Source: Pedobacter sp. PAMC26386
Lineage (GTDB): Bacteria > Bacteroidota > Bacteroidia > Sphingobacteriales > Sphingobacteriaceae
Length of the DNA stretch: 64,000 nt
Assembly: GCA_014302835.1 (NCBI GenBank)
Contig: CP060294.1
Coordinates: 1,178,001 to 1,242,000, forward strand
Reading direction: 5' to 3'
A program made the translations under genes and the position numbers. Below, in pieces: positions 38,584 to 47,311 of the stretch (position 1 is the stretch's first letter; each line of letters starts with the position of its first letter). Below the pieces are notes generated by a model. The model had not been told where the DNA came from and did not search any database. It worked only from the letters and a program-made list of their open reading frames with translations.

Positions 38584-39363
38584 ATGAGTAATTACGCTGA
38601 TGAAAATAAGGAAAAGAAAGGCCAGTCACTGTCCCGCAACGTTTCTCAAAGAAAAAAGGAAAATAATACAGGATTACCTGACGATTTGAAGTCTGGAATT
38701 GAAAATCTTTCCAGCCATTCACTAGATGATGTAAAAGTACATTATAATTCAGATAAACCTTCTCAATTACAGGCACATGCTTATGCTCAGGGAACGAATA
38801 TCCATCTTGGGCCAGGGCAAGAGAAACATTTGCCTCATGAGGCCTGGCATGTGGTACAGCAAAAACAGGGAAGGGTTCAGCCTACTATGCAGATGAAAGG
38901 TGGGGTAAATGTGAATGATGATCAGGAACTGGAGCATGAGGCTGATGTAATGGGAGCAAAGGCTTTTCAACTGAAAAGTGCGACAGTTCAATTTGGGCAG
39001 GGGGTTTCAAAAGCAGTAAGTACCGTTGGCAGATATAAAGCTGTTCAGGTTACCAGTCAATTTCCTAAGCCTAAAATGGGTTTCTTAGTTCATGAGACCG
39101 TAAAGCCATTTGCTGACATGTTTGGAGATTTAGCCTCGGGCAATATTGGTCAACATTATGAAGATAGATCAGATGCGCTGGATAAAGATGTAACTAAGGT
39201 TGGCATTATAAGATTTGCTATTATTGAAACCGCATGGTGGAATAAGCAGAAGGGGTTACCAGGCATTGTTGGTTCTGCAATGAGTGCAAGAATGCGGGCA
39301 GGAACACTAATAGCTAAAGCGAGAGAATTAGACTTGTTACCAAAGGATGAAGAAAAAGAATAG
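38584..39363 (+). CDS. DUF4157 (eCIS core) protein, putative cargo with unknown C-terminal domain
   Basis: 259 residues. The leader MSNYADENKEKKGQS is followed by the DUF4157 domain (about 28-130) with HEAWH at 85-89 and EADVMG at 119-124, a gluzincin-like metal-binding pattern. The C-terminal 125 residues (from about QFGQGVSKAV) match nothing I know. DUF4157 is a recognised marker of eCIS-associated toxins. It starts 54 bp after the GH18-like gene and is probably cotranscribed with it. Cargo role inferred; enzymatic activity unknown. Confidence 0.8.
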   Translation: MSNYADENKEKKGQSLSRNVSQRKKENNTGLPDDLKSGIENLSSHSLDDVKVHYNSDKPSQLQAHAYAQGTNIHLGPGQEKHLPHEAWHVVQQKQGRVQPTMQMKGGVNVNDDQELEHEADVMGAKAFQLKSATVQFGQGVSKAVSTVGRYKAVQVTSQFPKPKMGFLVHETVKPFADMFGDLASGNIGQHYEDRSDALDKDVTKVGIIRFAIIETAWWNKQKGLPGIVGSAMSARMRAGTLIAKARELDLLPKDEEKE

Positions 39364-39452
39364 TATAATAACAAACGAGAATGATGAATATCCATGCTGA
39401 TAAAACATTGGAAAACAAAGGCCAGGTTGCTGTCAATAGTTTCTCTAAACCA

Positions 39453-39460
39453 CAAAGCAG
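39453..39460 (+). repeat. 8-bp target-site duplication, left copy
   Basis: CAAAGCAG directly abuts the left end of the IS element and is repeated at 40793-40800. This length is normal for IS256-family insertion and proves the insertion is recent enough to keep both copies intact. Confidence 0.85.
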
Positions 39461-40792
39461 GAGGGTGTACCACAAACTGTGTCAAAGACGTTAAACATTT
39501 AGACACAATATCTTATGGCAACACAAGACGAATTTGACTTTGAATCCTTCAAGAAGGAAGCGATTGCTGGTCTTTACTCTGGTAAAAAAATGACTGGCAG
39601 TGATGGGGTTTTAGCTCCGATGATGAAGCATTTTCTGGAATCCATGATGGCCGGCGAGCTGGATCATGATCTGTCAGAAAGTAAGCGATTAGCTCAACCC
39701 AACCGCAAGAACGGTAAGAGTAAAAAGACAGTCCGCAGTTTAAGTTCGGGCGAGTTTGAACTGGAAACAAACCGGGATAGACTGAGCACCTTTGAACCCA
39801 AGATAGTTCCCAAGCGCCAGCTGATCATCACAGAAGAGCTTGAAGGCAACATCTTATCCATGTATTCCATGGGTATGAGCACCCGTGGTATGCGTGACTA
39901 TATACAAGAAATGTATGCGATGGACATTTCTGCTGCTGAGATCTCCCGGATCACTGACAGTATTCTTCCTGTAGTGCAGGAATGGCGTAATCGGCCATTA
40001 GAGTCAGTGTACCCATTCGTATTTTTGGATTGCATGTTTTTCAAAGTACGGGTAAACGGCGCAGTGGAAACACGTGCGATTTATAATATCCTTGGTGTAG
40101 ATATTGAAGGAAAAAAGGATGTCTTAGGCCTATATAGTTCGGAAAATGAAGGCGCTAAATTCTGGTTGAATGTACTTACTGATCTGAAAGCACGCGGTGT
40201 TGAAGATATATTAATTGCCTGTATTGATGGCTTGAAGGGGTTCCCGGAGGCAGTGGAGGCCATTTTCCCTAAAACCAGGGTGCAATTATGTATTGTTCAC
40301 CAGATTCGCAGTTCTATGCGGTACGTTCCGGAAAAGGATAAAAAAGCAGTGATGGCTGATATGAAACCTATTTATCAGGCTAATAATGAACAACAGGGAT
40401 ATGAAAAGTTATTGGAGTTTGAAGAAAAATGGGGTAAGAAATATCCCCTGAGTTGTAAATCATGGTTAGATAACTGGCTCAACCTTTCCGCCTTTTTTGA
40501 ATATGATCAGGTGATCCGCAAGATTATTTACACGACAAATCCTATCGAAGGCGTTCATCGCCAGATCCGCAAAATTACCAAAACCAAAGGTGCTTTTTCA
40601 TCTGAACAGGCTTTGATGAAATTGATGTACCTGGTCATTAGAAACATCAGTAAAAAATGGACGATGCCAATCCACAACTGGGGACTGGCATTTTCACAAT
40701 TATTTATTAAATTCGGGGATAGAATCCTCAAAGAACATAACAGCTTCTGAGGAGCATTAATTTAGAACTGACACAGTTCGCGTTACACTCCC
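39461..40792 (+). mobile_element. IS256-family insertion sequence, 1332 bp
   Basis: The ends are imperfect inverted repeats of 24 bp: left starts GAGGGTGTACC and contains AACTGTGTCA (39461-39484), the right, read in reverse, starts GGGAGTGTAAC and contains the same AACTGTGTCA (40769-40792). About 19 of 24 positions agree. It carries one transposase gene and is flanked by the 8-bp duplication CAAAGCAG. It interrupts a DUF4157 cargo gene. The element looks intact and potentially mobile. Confidence 0.92.
39515..40750 (+). CDS. IS256-family (Mutator) transposase
   Basis: 411 residues. It has the family signature region in order: PVVQEWRNRPLESVYPFVFLDCMFFKVR (first Asp near 170), DILIACIDGLKGFPEAVEAIFP (second Asp near 238), CIVHQIRSSMRYV (the C/HQIRNS box) and a C-terminal Glu in TTNPIEGVHRQIRK. 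The DDE set is complete, and no frame break is present, so the enzyme could be active. Single gene of the IS element. Confidence 0.95.
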   Translation: MATQDEFDFESFKKEAIAGLYSGKKMTGSDGVLAPMMKHFLESMMAGELDHDLSESKRLAQPNRKNGKSKKTVRSLSSGEFELETNRDRLSTFEPKIVPKRQLIITEELEGNILSMYSMGMSTRGMRDYIQEMYAMDISAAEISRITDSILPVVQEWRNRPLESVYPFVFLDCMFFKVRVNGAVETRAIYNILGVDIEGKKDVLGLYSSENEGAKFWLNVLTDLKARGVEDILIACIDGLKGFPEAVEAIFPKTRVQLCIVHQIRSSMRYVPEKDKKAVMADMKPIYQANNEQQGYEKLLEFEEKWGKKYPLSCKSWLDNWLNLSAFFEYDQVIRKIIYTTNPIEGVHRQIRKITKTKGAFSSEQALMKLMYLVIRNISKKWTMPIHNWGLAFSQLFIKFGDRILKEHNSF

Positions 40793-40800
40793 CAAAGCAG
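40793..40800 (+). repeat. 8-bp target-site duplication, right copy
   Basis: CAAAGCAG, identical to 39453-39460, abuts the right end of the IS256-family element. Confidence 0.85.
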
Positions 40801-41195
40801 TGGAAATTCAATTGCTGCGTTTTCAGATAAACAGGCTGAGGCTATTGCCCAAAGAAATTTGCAGAAAATGATTGACGAATTCTTCGCGTGCAGCAATTAA
40901 AATCGTACCAGGAAAATGCGGATAATAGTCTTCAGGTTAAACAAGGCATTACTATTCAGCAGAAAGCTAATAAAACTGGTCTCCCTGATGAAGTAATGAT
41001 GGCAAAAAGTATTTCTTAACAAATGGTGGACTTACACATGAACAAGAGAAAATGGTTTATGTTTATTACGTGGAGGAATTGAAAATAGTTGATGAAGTCC
41101 GGTTTACTCCGGGAACGATTGCACGAGAAAGCCTTAGGGAGCAGGGTGAGGTAGGTTGCAGATTTAAAGGTACTTCCCTCTGATTGCGGACTGAT

Positions 41196-42896
41196 TTATT
41201 GATTCGATCTGTATGAGGGGGGGGTAGGACGTATATAATCGTCAATAGTTTTTACATCCAGCCAAAGCGGGAACTCCTTACTATTTATTGACCACCGGTT
41301 AAATAATATATTTTCGAGAAATCGCCACTTTTTAGCGATAGCCTGCTTAGTTCTTACGCTTTCCGCCTTTTTGTACTTGGCCGATAAATCATTCATTCGT
41401 TTGGCAAATTCCAATTGGTACTGGTAGTCTTTTACTGCCGCGCGATCTTCAACCGACTCATCTGGTATTTGTTCCAATTGCTGCCTAATAGTTACGGCTT
41501 TAACAAATGGAAAACATCGCTCAGGAATAACGATTTCGCTGCCTCCTGACATCAAATAGTAACAAAGTTTGTCTCCATAACCTTCGTCTAGTATTGCGGT
41601 GTGATTTGTACTTTCTTCAAATGAAGAAGTTTGAGTTACACGATTTGATATATATATTGCCACAAATTTCTCACCATAAACCATATCACGTGTCACTGTA
41701 TTTAGTTGTTTATTTCCAACAGTTGTTACATAAAACCCGCGTCCTTTTCCCAAATGATGACCAGTATCCATTTTATTAACGGATGGTCCATGTTCCGCCA
41801 GACCAATCGCATTTGCAGCACTAGTTTCGTGTACGCCGATTTTTTTGAATCCATTGTGTGTTTCAGGAAAGCCAGTCCAACCAAATTGCTCGGGTGTTTC
41901 TGGTCTGAGCTTTTTCGGTTGTTGATTCATCCAACTATAATTCATAGGCCCTAGGTCTTCATCTTCTTCCGGTTGCTTCGAATCGTCTTGATCACGTGGT
42001 AAGTTTTTTTCATCTGATGAATTTTCTTCGTCTGATAAATTGTCCCTCAGATCCTCTAGAATTATATCCAATACCTTATCATAACCTTTGGCTTCTATAA
42101 GTTTACTAATCACTCTTATCAATTCCTTACTTTCTTCATCTTTCAGATCTTTACTAGCCCCATACATTTTTTTCCATTTTGCAGCCTTTATTATATCGTC
42201 TACACTTGAACTTTCTGTAACATTAATTTTATTGATGAGCATTAGCTGAGCGACAGTTGGTGCTAACACTTCGGGCTTGACCAGGTCTTGTTGTAGATCT
42301 AAGGCCTCTTCCGTTATATTCAGATTGCCTTTGAATTGTACAGCTTTTTCACCCATTACATCAGCTTCTTTTTCAAGTAAGAATTCATCATTTACAGGTA
42401 CGGCCGATTTCAGTTGGGTGGTCGCCTGTACTCTTCCTTGTTTTTGTTGTACAACATGCCAGGCTTCGTGAGGCAGATGTTGTTCCTGCCCGGGTCCTAT
42501 ATGTATATCTGTACCCTGGGCATAAGCTTTTGCATTCATTTGCATAGGTTTTACTGAATTAAAGCGAACTTTTACATCGCTCATGTCAAATCCAGACAAA
42601 TGCTCAATACCTGATTTTAAATTATTAGGAAGACCGGTGCTGTTTACCTTTAATTGAAATGGTTTTATCGTTTCAGCCTGATCATTTCTAATTTGAGATG
42701 ATATAGAGAAAGATTTAGTCTCTGATACAGCTTCATCATATCTCTTAGAAGAATTTTCGTCTTCATTCTTCTTTTGGATTACCACTTTTGGAGAGAATTT
42801 GACAGCTGGTTGAGAAATTCCTAAAGATTTTTTGTTGTACGTTTCAGCTTTGGAAGAGGTATTCATAGCTTCTATGTTTCTGTTTTCGTATGACAT
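41196..42896 (-). CDS. DUF4157 eCIS cargo with ADP-ribosyltransferase-like C-terminal domain
   Basis: 566 residues. The DUF4157 domain spans about 85-190 with HEAWH at 143-147 and EADVMG near 178. An acidic, low-complexity linker lies near 285-315. The C-terminal domain (about 335-560) has KKIGVHETSAANAIGL (H356), GHHLGKGRGFYVTTVG (Y389) and GGSEIVIPERC (E454), an H-Y-E arrangement seen in DTX/PARP-like ADP-ribosyltransferases. It would be an eCIS-delivered toxin. Fold assignment is by motif only. It lies opposite the effector unit and converges on the decayed cargo gene. Confidence 0.75.
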   Translation of the reverse strand: MSYENRNIEAMNTSSKAETYNKKSLGISQPAVKFSPKVVIQKKNEDENSSKRYDEAVSETKSFSISSQIRNDQAETIKPFQLKVNSTGLPNNLKSGIEHLSGFDMSDVKVRFNSVKPMQMNAKAYAQGTDIHIGPGQEQHLPHEAWHVVQQKQGRVQATTQLKSAVPVNDEFLLEKEADVMGEKAVQFKGNLNITEEALDLQQDLVKPEVLAPTVAQLMLINKINVTESSSVDDIIKAAKWKKMYGASKDLKDEESKELIRVISKLIEAKGYDKVLDIILEDLRDNLSDEENSSDEKNLPRDQDDSKQPEEDEDLGPMNYSWMNQQPKKLRPETPEQFGWTGFPETHNGFKKIGVHETSAANAIGLAEHGPSVNKMDTGHHLGKGRGFYVTTVGNKQLNTVTRDMVYGEKFVAIYISNRVTQTSSFEESTNHTAILDEGYGDKLCYYLMSGGSEIVIPERCFPFVKAVTIRQQLEQIPDESVEDRAAVKDYQYQLEFAKRMNDLSAKYKKAESVRTKQAIAKKWRFLENILFNRWSINSKEFPLWLDVKTIDDYIRPTPPSYRSNQ

Positions 42897-43012
42897 GATA
42901 ATGAGATAGATAAGGTTTTATTGTTGATAGTAATCTACTCAATTTGATTGTGAAATCATAGGATGTAAGAAGTATTATGTTTACATTTTCATCAGAGATA
43001 TAAACAAACTAT

Positions 43013-43144
43013 TTATTTGCAAACGGTTGCTCGTTGACGGTAGGTTATCGTTTTCAAATAATCTTTATTCAGGTGAAGCTTAAAATCTTTGTCCACCGAG
43101 AGGATTTGTACGGGCTTTCCTTGATTGGCCCTTAAATCTATTTA
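43013..43144 (-). pseudogene. Possible remnant of a GTPase-like protein N-terminus
   Basis: A short open stretch without a start reads RANQGKPVQILSVDKDFKL, then HLNKDYLKTITYRQRATVCK and stop. The GKPVQxLxVDxxxKLxL pattern recalls the first strands of atlastin/GBP-type large GTPases, but no P-loop follows. It is too short to be confident. The rest of 42897-43378 shows nothing I can support. Confidence 0.2.
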
Positions 43145-43378
43145 ATAGGCATTAGAGTAAAAGAAACAATTCCAACAATTCAATAAAGGAATTATTCAAA
43201 TATAATTATGGTAATATCACAGTTGGGATTATCGTAATAATTACTAAGAATACAGGACATTGCTATTTCTGTGTTTGTTAACTGAAGAAAGCAGTAGTAT
43301 AGATTGGTAAGATTATATTGGAAATTTCGACAAGGGCTTATTGGAGATATGAGAAGAGTTGATGATCTTTAGTCTGCT

Positions 43379-43705
43379 ATGGGGAAGAAAGCAATTTGTT
43401 TAAACTGTAAGAAGTCATTTAATATCTCCTCTGAAAATTCAGAAGTTTTAAATTTTAAATGTCCTGAATGTGGAAATCAAACAATTGCTATTACACATAG
43501 ATTTAGAGCTCCAAAAATTACCGAGAAAAGGAAGTGGGATGTCGTTAAATTCCTGATAGAAAATGGATTTTCATACCAACATATATCAATTTATGAACCT
43601 GACCGCCATGGAATACATAGATTTATCGCCTATGCTCAATATCCTGAAAATATGATTGATGCGATTGAATTTGTTGACAAGTATAAAAGTCAGGCTTTTA
43701 AATAG
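43379..43705 (+). CDS. Zinc-ribbon hypothetical protein
   Basis: 108 residues. C7-x2-C10 and C28-x2-C31 (CLNC, CPEC) form a zinc ribbon in the first third; the rest is a small alpha/beta region (WDVVKFLIENGFSYQHISIYE). Function unknown, probably cytoplasmic. A hairpin terminator follows. It is the last gene left of the proposed island boundary. Confidence 0.8.
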   Translation: MGKKAICLNCKKSFNISSENSEVLNFKCPECGNQTIAITHRFRAPKITEKRKWDVVKFLIENGFSYQHISIYEPDRHGIHRFIAYAQYPENMIDAIEFVDKYKSQAFK

Positions 43706-43742
43706 AAACCGCAGCACACAAAACTTTGGCTTTTTTAATGCA

Positions 43743-43768
43743 AAAGCCTCAATTTACATTGGGGCTTT
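43743..43768 (+). terminator. Hairpin terminator after the zinc-ribbon gene
   Basis: AAAGCCTCAAT (43743-43753) and ATTGGGGCTTT (43758-43768) form an 11-bp stem with one G-T pair and a 4-base loop, 38 bp after the stop codon. Only three T residues follow, so termination strength is uncertain. Confidence 0.6.
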
Positions 43769-43769
43769 C

Positions 43770-43795
43770 GTGATCCCGCTGGGATTTGCACCTAG
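43770..43795 (+). repeat. Direct repeat of tRNA-Lys 3' end (candidate left attachment site)
   Basis: GTGATCCCGCTGGGATT at 43770-43786 is identical to 57796-57812, the 3' end (minus strand) of the tRNA-Lys gene, in the same orientation. Similarity fades over the next nine bases (six agree). No tRNA body is present here. This is the arrangement expected at the far end of an element integrated into the tRNA 3' end. The alternative is a relic of an old tRNA copy. Confidence 0.55.
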
Positions 43796-43812
43796 TGCGA
43801 AAATCGGCGATT

Positions 43813-43965
43813 TTACGTTATATTTTTAACTCTGGTTACAATATCAGTAGCAGCTTTAGAATCTTTATTGCTATTACAGCTAACAAATGCAAAGATTAAT
43901 ATACAACTAGTAAAAAAATAAATTGTTCTTTTCGTGATGCTGGTTTTATCGTTTTTATAACACAT
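43813..43965 (-). CDS. Putative 50-residue lipoprotein
   Basis: From the ATG at 43965: a lysine-rich start, then TIYFFTSCILIFAFVSCNSN with a lipobox-like cysteine at residue 30, and a 20-residue mature part (KDSKAATDIVTRVKNIT). Small lipoproteins of this shape are common in Bacteroidota, but coding is not certain and the mature part is very short, so it could be a truncated gene. Confidence 0.45.
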   Translation of the reverse strand: MCYKNDKTSITKRTIYFFTSCILIFAFVSCNSNKDSKAATDIVTRVKNIT

Positions 43966-44344
43966 AAAACCAGATATAGCTTAAATCGACGAAATAATAG
44001 TCAAAAGGAAGGATAGTGAAGCTTCCGGGATCGGTTCACATTCAAAAGGATATAAGATAACTAATGGGTAAGTTCCACTACAGCATCTGTTTCCACCAGG
44101 TAACCACGATGTAATTCCGCATAGCCAGCCTGGCCTGTGTTTCAAATGGTTCAGTAAAGTTACTTCGTGTAATAAATTTTATAAGAGTCTTTTTTTTAAA
44201 AATGTATCACTCTCAGCAGCAGGACTGGTGCCCAAATTTACCGATTACAATCTGGCACGTGCAAACAAGAAACATATTTAAGCTATATTATTTTCTCCAG
44301 TTAACACTAACATAGTACAGGACTCCACCAAAATATTGGATATT
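43966..44344. other. Gene-free stretch
   Basis: No believable coding region or RNA was seen. A minus-strand frame rich in Cys and Pro (includes WLPGGNRCCSGTYPLV) is open here but has no acceptable start codon, so I leave it unannotated. Confidence 0.5.
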
Positions 44345-45817
44345 TTATGGACAGCCCATATCATCTAAGTCCGCATTGTGATTGTTTATTTCGTCTGCAG
44401 TCATATTACCTCCTTGTGCCTCTAAAAGCCAATTATCCACATAGCCGTAGTAATCTTCCCCTTCTCTTTGATCTTCAGGTATAGCAATTGCAGCCTGTAA
44501 TCTTAAAATGTGAGGGCCTATTAGAGCTGCTACTGCTATTGCTGCTGCTGCTGCCGCCGCCGCTGCTGCAGCAGTAGCACCTAAGGCCTGTAATGTGACA
44601 AGTTCAGCTGGAATTCCTGTGTCATAGCACGCATAACGGTTCATAAGCACTGCCCTAGTTGACGTAAAGATAGGGCCGTATGGTAATGTTTGCCTCCAAT
44701 TTCCTGCGTATGTGGCGGTGTGCGCAACGTTTCCATTTAAGAGGCATATCAGAATACGAGGCCCATTATTCCAGCGGGCCAAAACGTCTTGAATAGAATC
44801 AAAGTTAATCATATCATCCCCTCCTCCTCCAAAAGTTAGTCCATGACAGTTCCCTCGGGTGAGTGCCGGATTAGTGATTGTCACATCCCCTGGGGCCCAA
44901 CCAACTGATTCAAAAAATGCATTTGCTATAGCCGTAGCCCAATCACCATGAATCCGAACCGTTTCATCACCTCTCCATCCTGTAATGACAGTAGTTATTC
45001 CGTTCTGTGTAATCAATTCGCCTATTGCATTAATGATGGTGGTTGCAACCAAAGGTAGTGCTCCACCAGCCGGAATAACTGCGCCTCCCACATTTAATGT
45101 TCTTTGAATTGGCGCTTCTGAGCTATAAGTATTGATATTTAGCCGAGGGGCGGCCACAAGATCAACTATATGCCTCATTTGAATCGTATCAGGTTGTGCC
45201 GTAGCTTCAAGTCTATTGCCCTTCTCACCCTCAGCTTCATGCTGAATACTTTTGTCTACTTTGGATTTCATTTGCAATGCCATATTTCCCATAACATCTG
45301 CCTCTTTCTCCAAGCCTGGATCATCATTCACATTTACTTTTCCTTGCATTTGTATAGTAGGCTTCACACGTCCCTGTTTTTGCTGTACTACATGCCAAGC
45401 TTCGTGCGCCAGGTGTTTCTCTTGTCCAGAGGATACATGAATATCAGTTCCTTGCGCATAAGCATGAGCTTGTAACTGAGCAGGTTTACTGGAATTACGG
45501 TGAACCTTTATATCATCCATTGAGTAACCTGATAAATTTTCAATTCCTGATTTTAGGCTATCGGGTAAGCCTGTGTTATTTTCTTTTTTTTGAATAGATT
45601 GCTGTTTTGAAGAATAGTTGTTCGCCATTATTTGCAATTGTGCAGCCTTCTGTACTTGCAGACTATTGTTCGCCAACTTTTGCAACTTTCGTTGAGCAAT
45701 CGCTTCAGGCCTGTTATCTATAAATTGGAAGGTGGTCTCACCGCTCTGGTTTTGAGAAACCCCATTGGCAATTGATTGACTTTTGTTTTCCTTGGGCTTG
45801 TCAGCATAAGTATTCAT
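44345..45817 (-). CDS. DUF4157 eCIS cargo with Cys/His C-terminal domain
   Basis: 490 residues. Leader [15 protein letters not shown], a second conserved block [15 protein letters not shown] (32-46), DUF4157 with HEAWH at 138-142 and EADVMG near 172, then a C-terminal domain from about 215. That domain has C324 in [12 protein letters not shown] and H366 in NVAHTATY, a Cys...His pair as in papain-fold peptidases or deamidases, and a run of eleven alanines coded by mixed GCN triplets (44541-44574). It is probably an eCIS-delivered enzyme. The fold is a motif-level guess. Confidence 0.75.
   Translation of the reverse strand: MNTYADKPKENKSQSIANGVSQNQSGETTFQFIDNRPEAIAQRKLQKLANNSLQVQKAAQLQIMANNYSSKQQSIQKKENNTGLPDSLKSGIENLSGYSMDDIKVHRNSSKPAQLQAHAYAQGTDIHVSSGQEKHLAHEAWHVVQQKQGRVKPTIQMQGKVNVNDDPGLEKEADVMGNMALQMKSKVDKSIQHEAEGEKGNRLEATAQPDTIQMRHIVDLVAAPRLNINTYSSEAPIQRTLNVGGAVIPAGGALPLVATTIINAIGELITQNGITTVITGWRGDETVRIHGDWATAIANAFFESVGWAPGDVTITNPALTRGNCHGLTFGGGGDDMINFDSIQDVLARWNNGPRILICLLNGNVAHTATYAGNWRQTLPYGPIFTSTRAVLMNRYACYDTGIPAELVTLQALGATAAAAAAAAAAAIAVAALIGPHILRLQAAIAIPEDQREGEDYYGYVDNWLLEAQGGNMTADEINNHNADLDDMGCP
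44541..44574 (-). repeat. GCN triplet run encoding poly-alanine
   Basis: Eleven consecutive alanine codons (GCT, GCA and GCG blocks) inside the effector domain. Mixed codons limit slippage, but the three-base repeat could still vary in length without breaking the frame. Confidence 0.7.
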
Positions 45818-46391
45818 AATTCATTCCTTTTAAGGTTTAGGTCAATTGCTTATAAAAACACCATTGGCAAAACGGGGTTGCGCTAAACGGGTTTCTATAT
45901 CTGTGTTGTGGGATATGTTCTTACAAAGATAATATTTCACTGTAAACCAGCAAGATAATCCAGTACTATTCAAAATAATCCAGAATACCATCTGGTAATA
46001 ATAAACTGATCAGAGTTTGTTAGGCTTGACTCAAAATGAAATTAGCGTTTTTTTACAAATGCAAAAGAAAAAAATCAGTTGATTCTCGCCAACAATTCCA
46101 CTTGATTCGGAATGACCTAATATGTTTACAAGGTCTAAACAGTTAACCTTCCTATAAGGCCAAAAAGCGCCAATAAAGTCAAATTATTTGGCATGACGGG
46201 CTTTTTGGCGGGCGCATTAAGTAATTTATTAAATGAGCTTTTAAGAGATAAACCATCTCTCTCTGATCAGATCATTATAAATGATCAAAAAATCATCAAT
46301 AGCCCTCTAAGATCAAATCTTCAAAGCTATTGATGAAATCTTTGTTCCGTTCAACCGGATGTTATTCTGTATTAATTAGTGTCTCCGATCC
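45818..46391. other. Gene-free stretch with hairpins
   Basis: No gene is supported. Three inverted repeats stand out: GCCAAAAAGC (46159-46168) with GCTTTTTGGC (46200-46209); GATCAT (46270-46275) with ATGATC (46281-46286); and CATCAATAGC (46294-46303) with GCTATTGATG (46326-46335), the last enclosing AAGAT-CAA-ATCTT. They may be terminators or remnants of mobile DNA. The part near 45820-45950 should hold the promoter of the DUF4157 gene. Confidence 0.5.
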
Positions 46392-47213
46392 TTAAGATCG
46401 AATAAAAGTCAAAAGATCTGCATTTATTGTGGCTGCTTCTGTCGTTGGCATTCCATGAGGGAAACCTGGATAGGAAATAAGTTGTCCATTTTTTAATAAT
46501 TTTACGGCCTTTGCTCCAGAAATGGGAAATGGAACAATCTGGTCATCTTCGCCATGTAGCACAAGTACGGGAATATCTACACTTTTAAGGTCTTCCGAAA
46601 AATCTGTTTCCGAAAAAGCCTTAATGCAATCGTAATGTGCTTTTATTCCGCCCAGCATTCCCTGGCGCCACCAATTATCTTTTACACCCTGTGATATTTT
46701 TACACCTTCCCGATTATATCCATAAAACGGGATCGTAAAGTCTTGAAAGTATTGTGGCCTTTGTGTTGCTGTACCTTTGCGTATTTCATCAAATACGGAT
46801 AGGGGAACTCCATCGGGGTTGTTTTTGGTTTGTACCATGAGCGGGGTAACGGCGCTTATGAGGACTGCTTTAGCCACGCGTCCCTGCCCATATTTTGCAA
46901 CATAACGGATTACCTCGCCGCCACCCGTTGAATGACCGATGTGTATGGCATTTTTTAAATCTAGGGCTTGGGTAAGCTCTGCTACATCTGCAGCATAGGT
47001 ATCCATGTCGTGACCAGTGGCAACTTGGCTCGATCTTCCGTGACCTCGGCGATCGTGCGCAATAACTCTGAATCCCTGCTCCAGGAAGAACATCATTTGT
47101 CCATCCCAGTCGTCACCGGATAAGGGCCAGCCATGATGAAAAACAAGGGGTTGACCTGTTCCCCAATCTTTATAATATATTTCGGTACCGTCTTTTACTG
47201 TGATCTTGCTCAT
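46392..47213 (-). CDS. Alpha/beta hydrolase (non-heme chloroperoxidase/esterase type)
   Basis: 273 residues. HHGWPLSGDDW gives the oxyanion loop, S95 in GHSTGGGEV is the nucleophile, LHGEDDQIVP holds the acid, and PGFPHGMP the histidine. The GHSTGG elbow with VAKAVLISAVTPLM is typical of the chloroperoxidase-like arylesterases, which act on esters and, with peracid formation, can halogenate. Cytoplasmic, complete. Lies inside the proposed island with no obvious operon partner. Confidence 0.88.
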   Translation of the reverse strand: MSKITVKDGTEIYYKDWGTGQPLVFHHGWPLSGDDWDGQMMFFLEQGFRVIAHDRRGHGRSSQVATGHDMDTYAADVAELTQALDLKNAIHIGHSTGGGEVIRYVAKYGQGRVAKAVLISAVTPLMVQTKNNPDGVPLSVFDEIRKGTATQRPQYFQDFTIPFYGYNREGVKISQGVKDNWWRQGMLGGIKAHYDCIKAFSETDFSEDLKSVDIPVLVLHGEDDQIVPFPISGAKAVKLLKNGQLISYPGFPHGMPTTEAATINADLLTFIRS

Positions 47214-47311
47214 TGTTTTAGATTTTATGATTATTGGTTAATGATTTTATAACTATATAAATGTCTGAATTCAGCATTGGAACATCTTTTTATCTTAACC
47301 CATTTCAACGA

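Larger units (their letters stand above)
39384..41183 (+). pseudogene. DUF4157 cargo gene destroyed by IS256 insertion and deletion
   Basis: Removing the IS element restores a frame starting MNIHADKTLENKGQV and continuing SGNSIAAFSDKQAEAIAQR NLQK, close to the leader of the DUF4157 gene at 45.8 kb. After 40885 the frame shifts to LRVQQLKSYQENADNSLQV and reaches NKTGLPDEV, where the DUF4157 domain should begin. That domain, including HEAWH, is missing. A last piece in another frame (LTHEQEKMVYVYYVEELKIV to 41183) may be the end of the effector domain. So the gene has an insertion, a frameshift and an internal deletion. Confidence 0.75.

Noticed and set aside
43977..44180. Minus-strand Cys/Pro-rich open frame as a peptide gene
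   Set aside because: It has no acceptable start codon or ribosome binding site, and no related sequence comes to mind.
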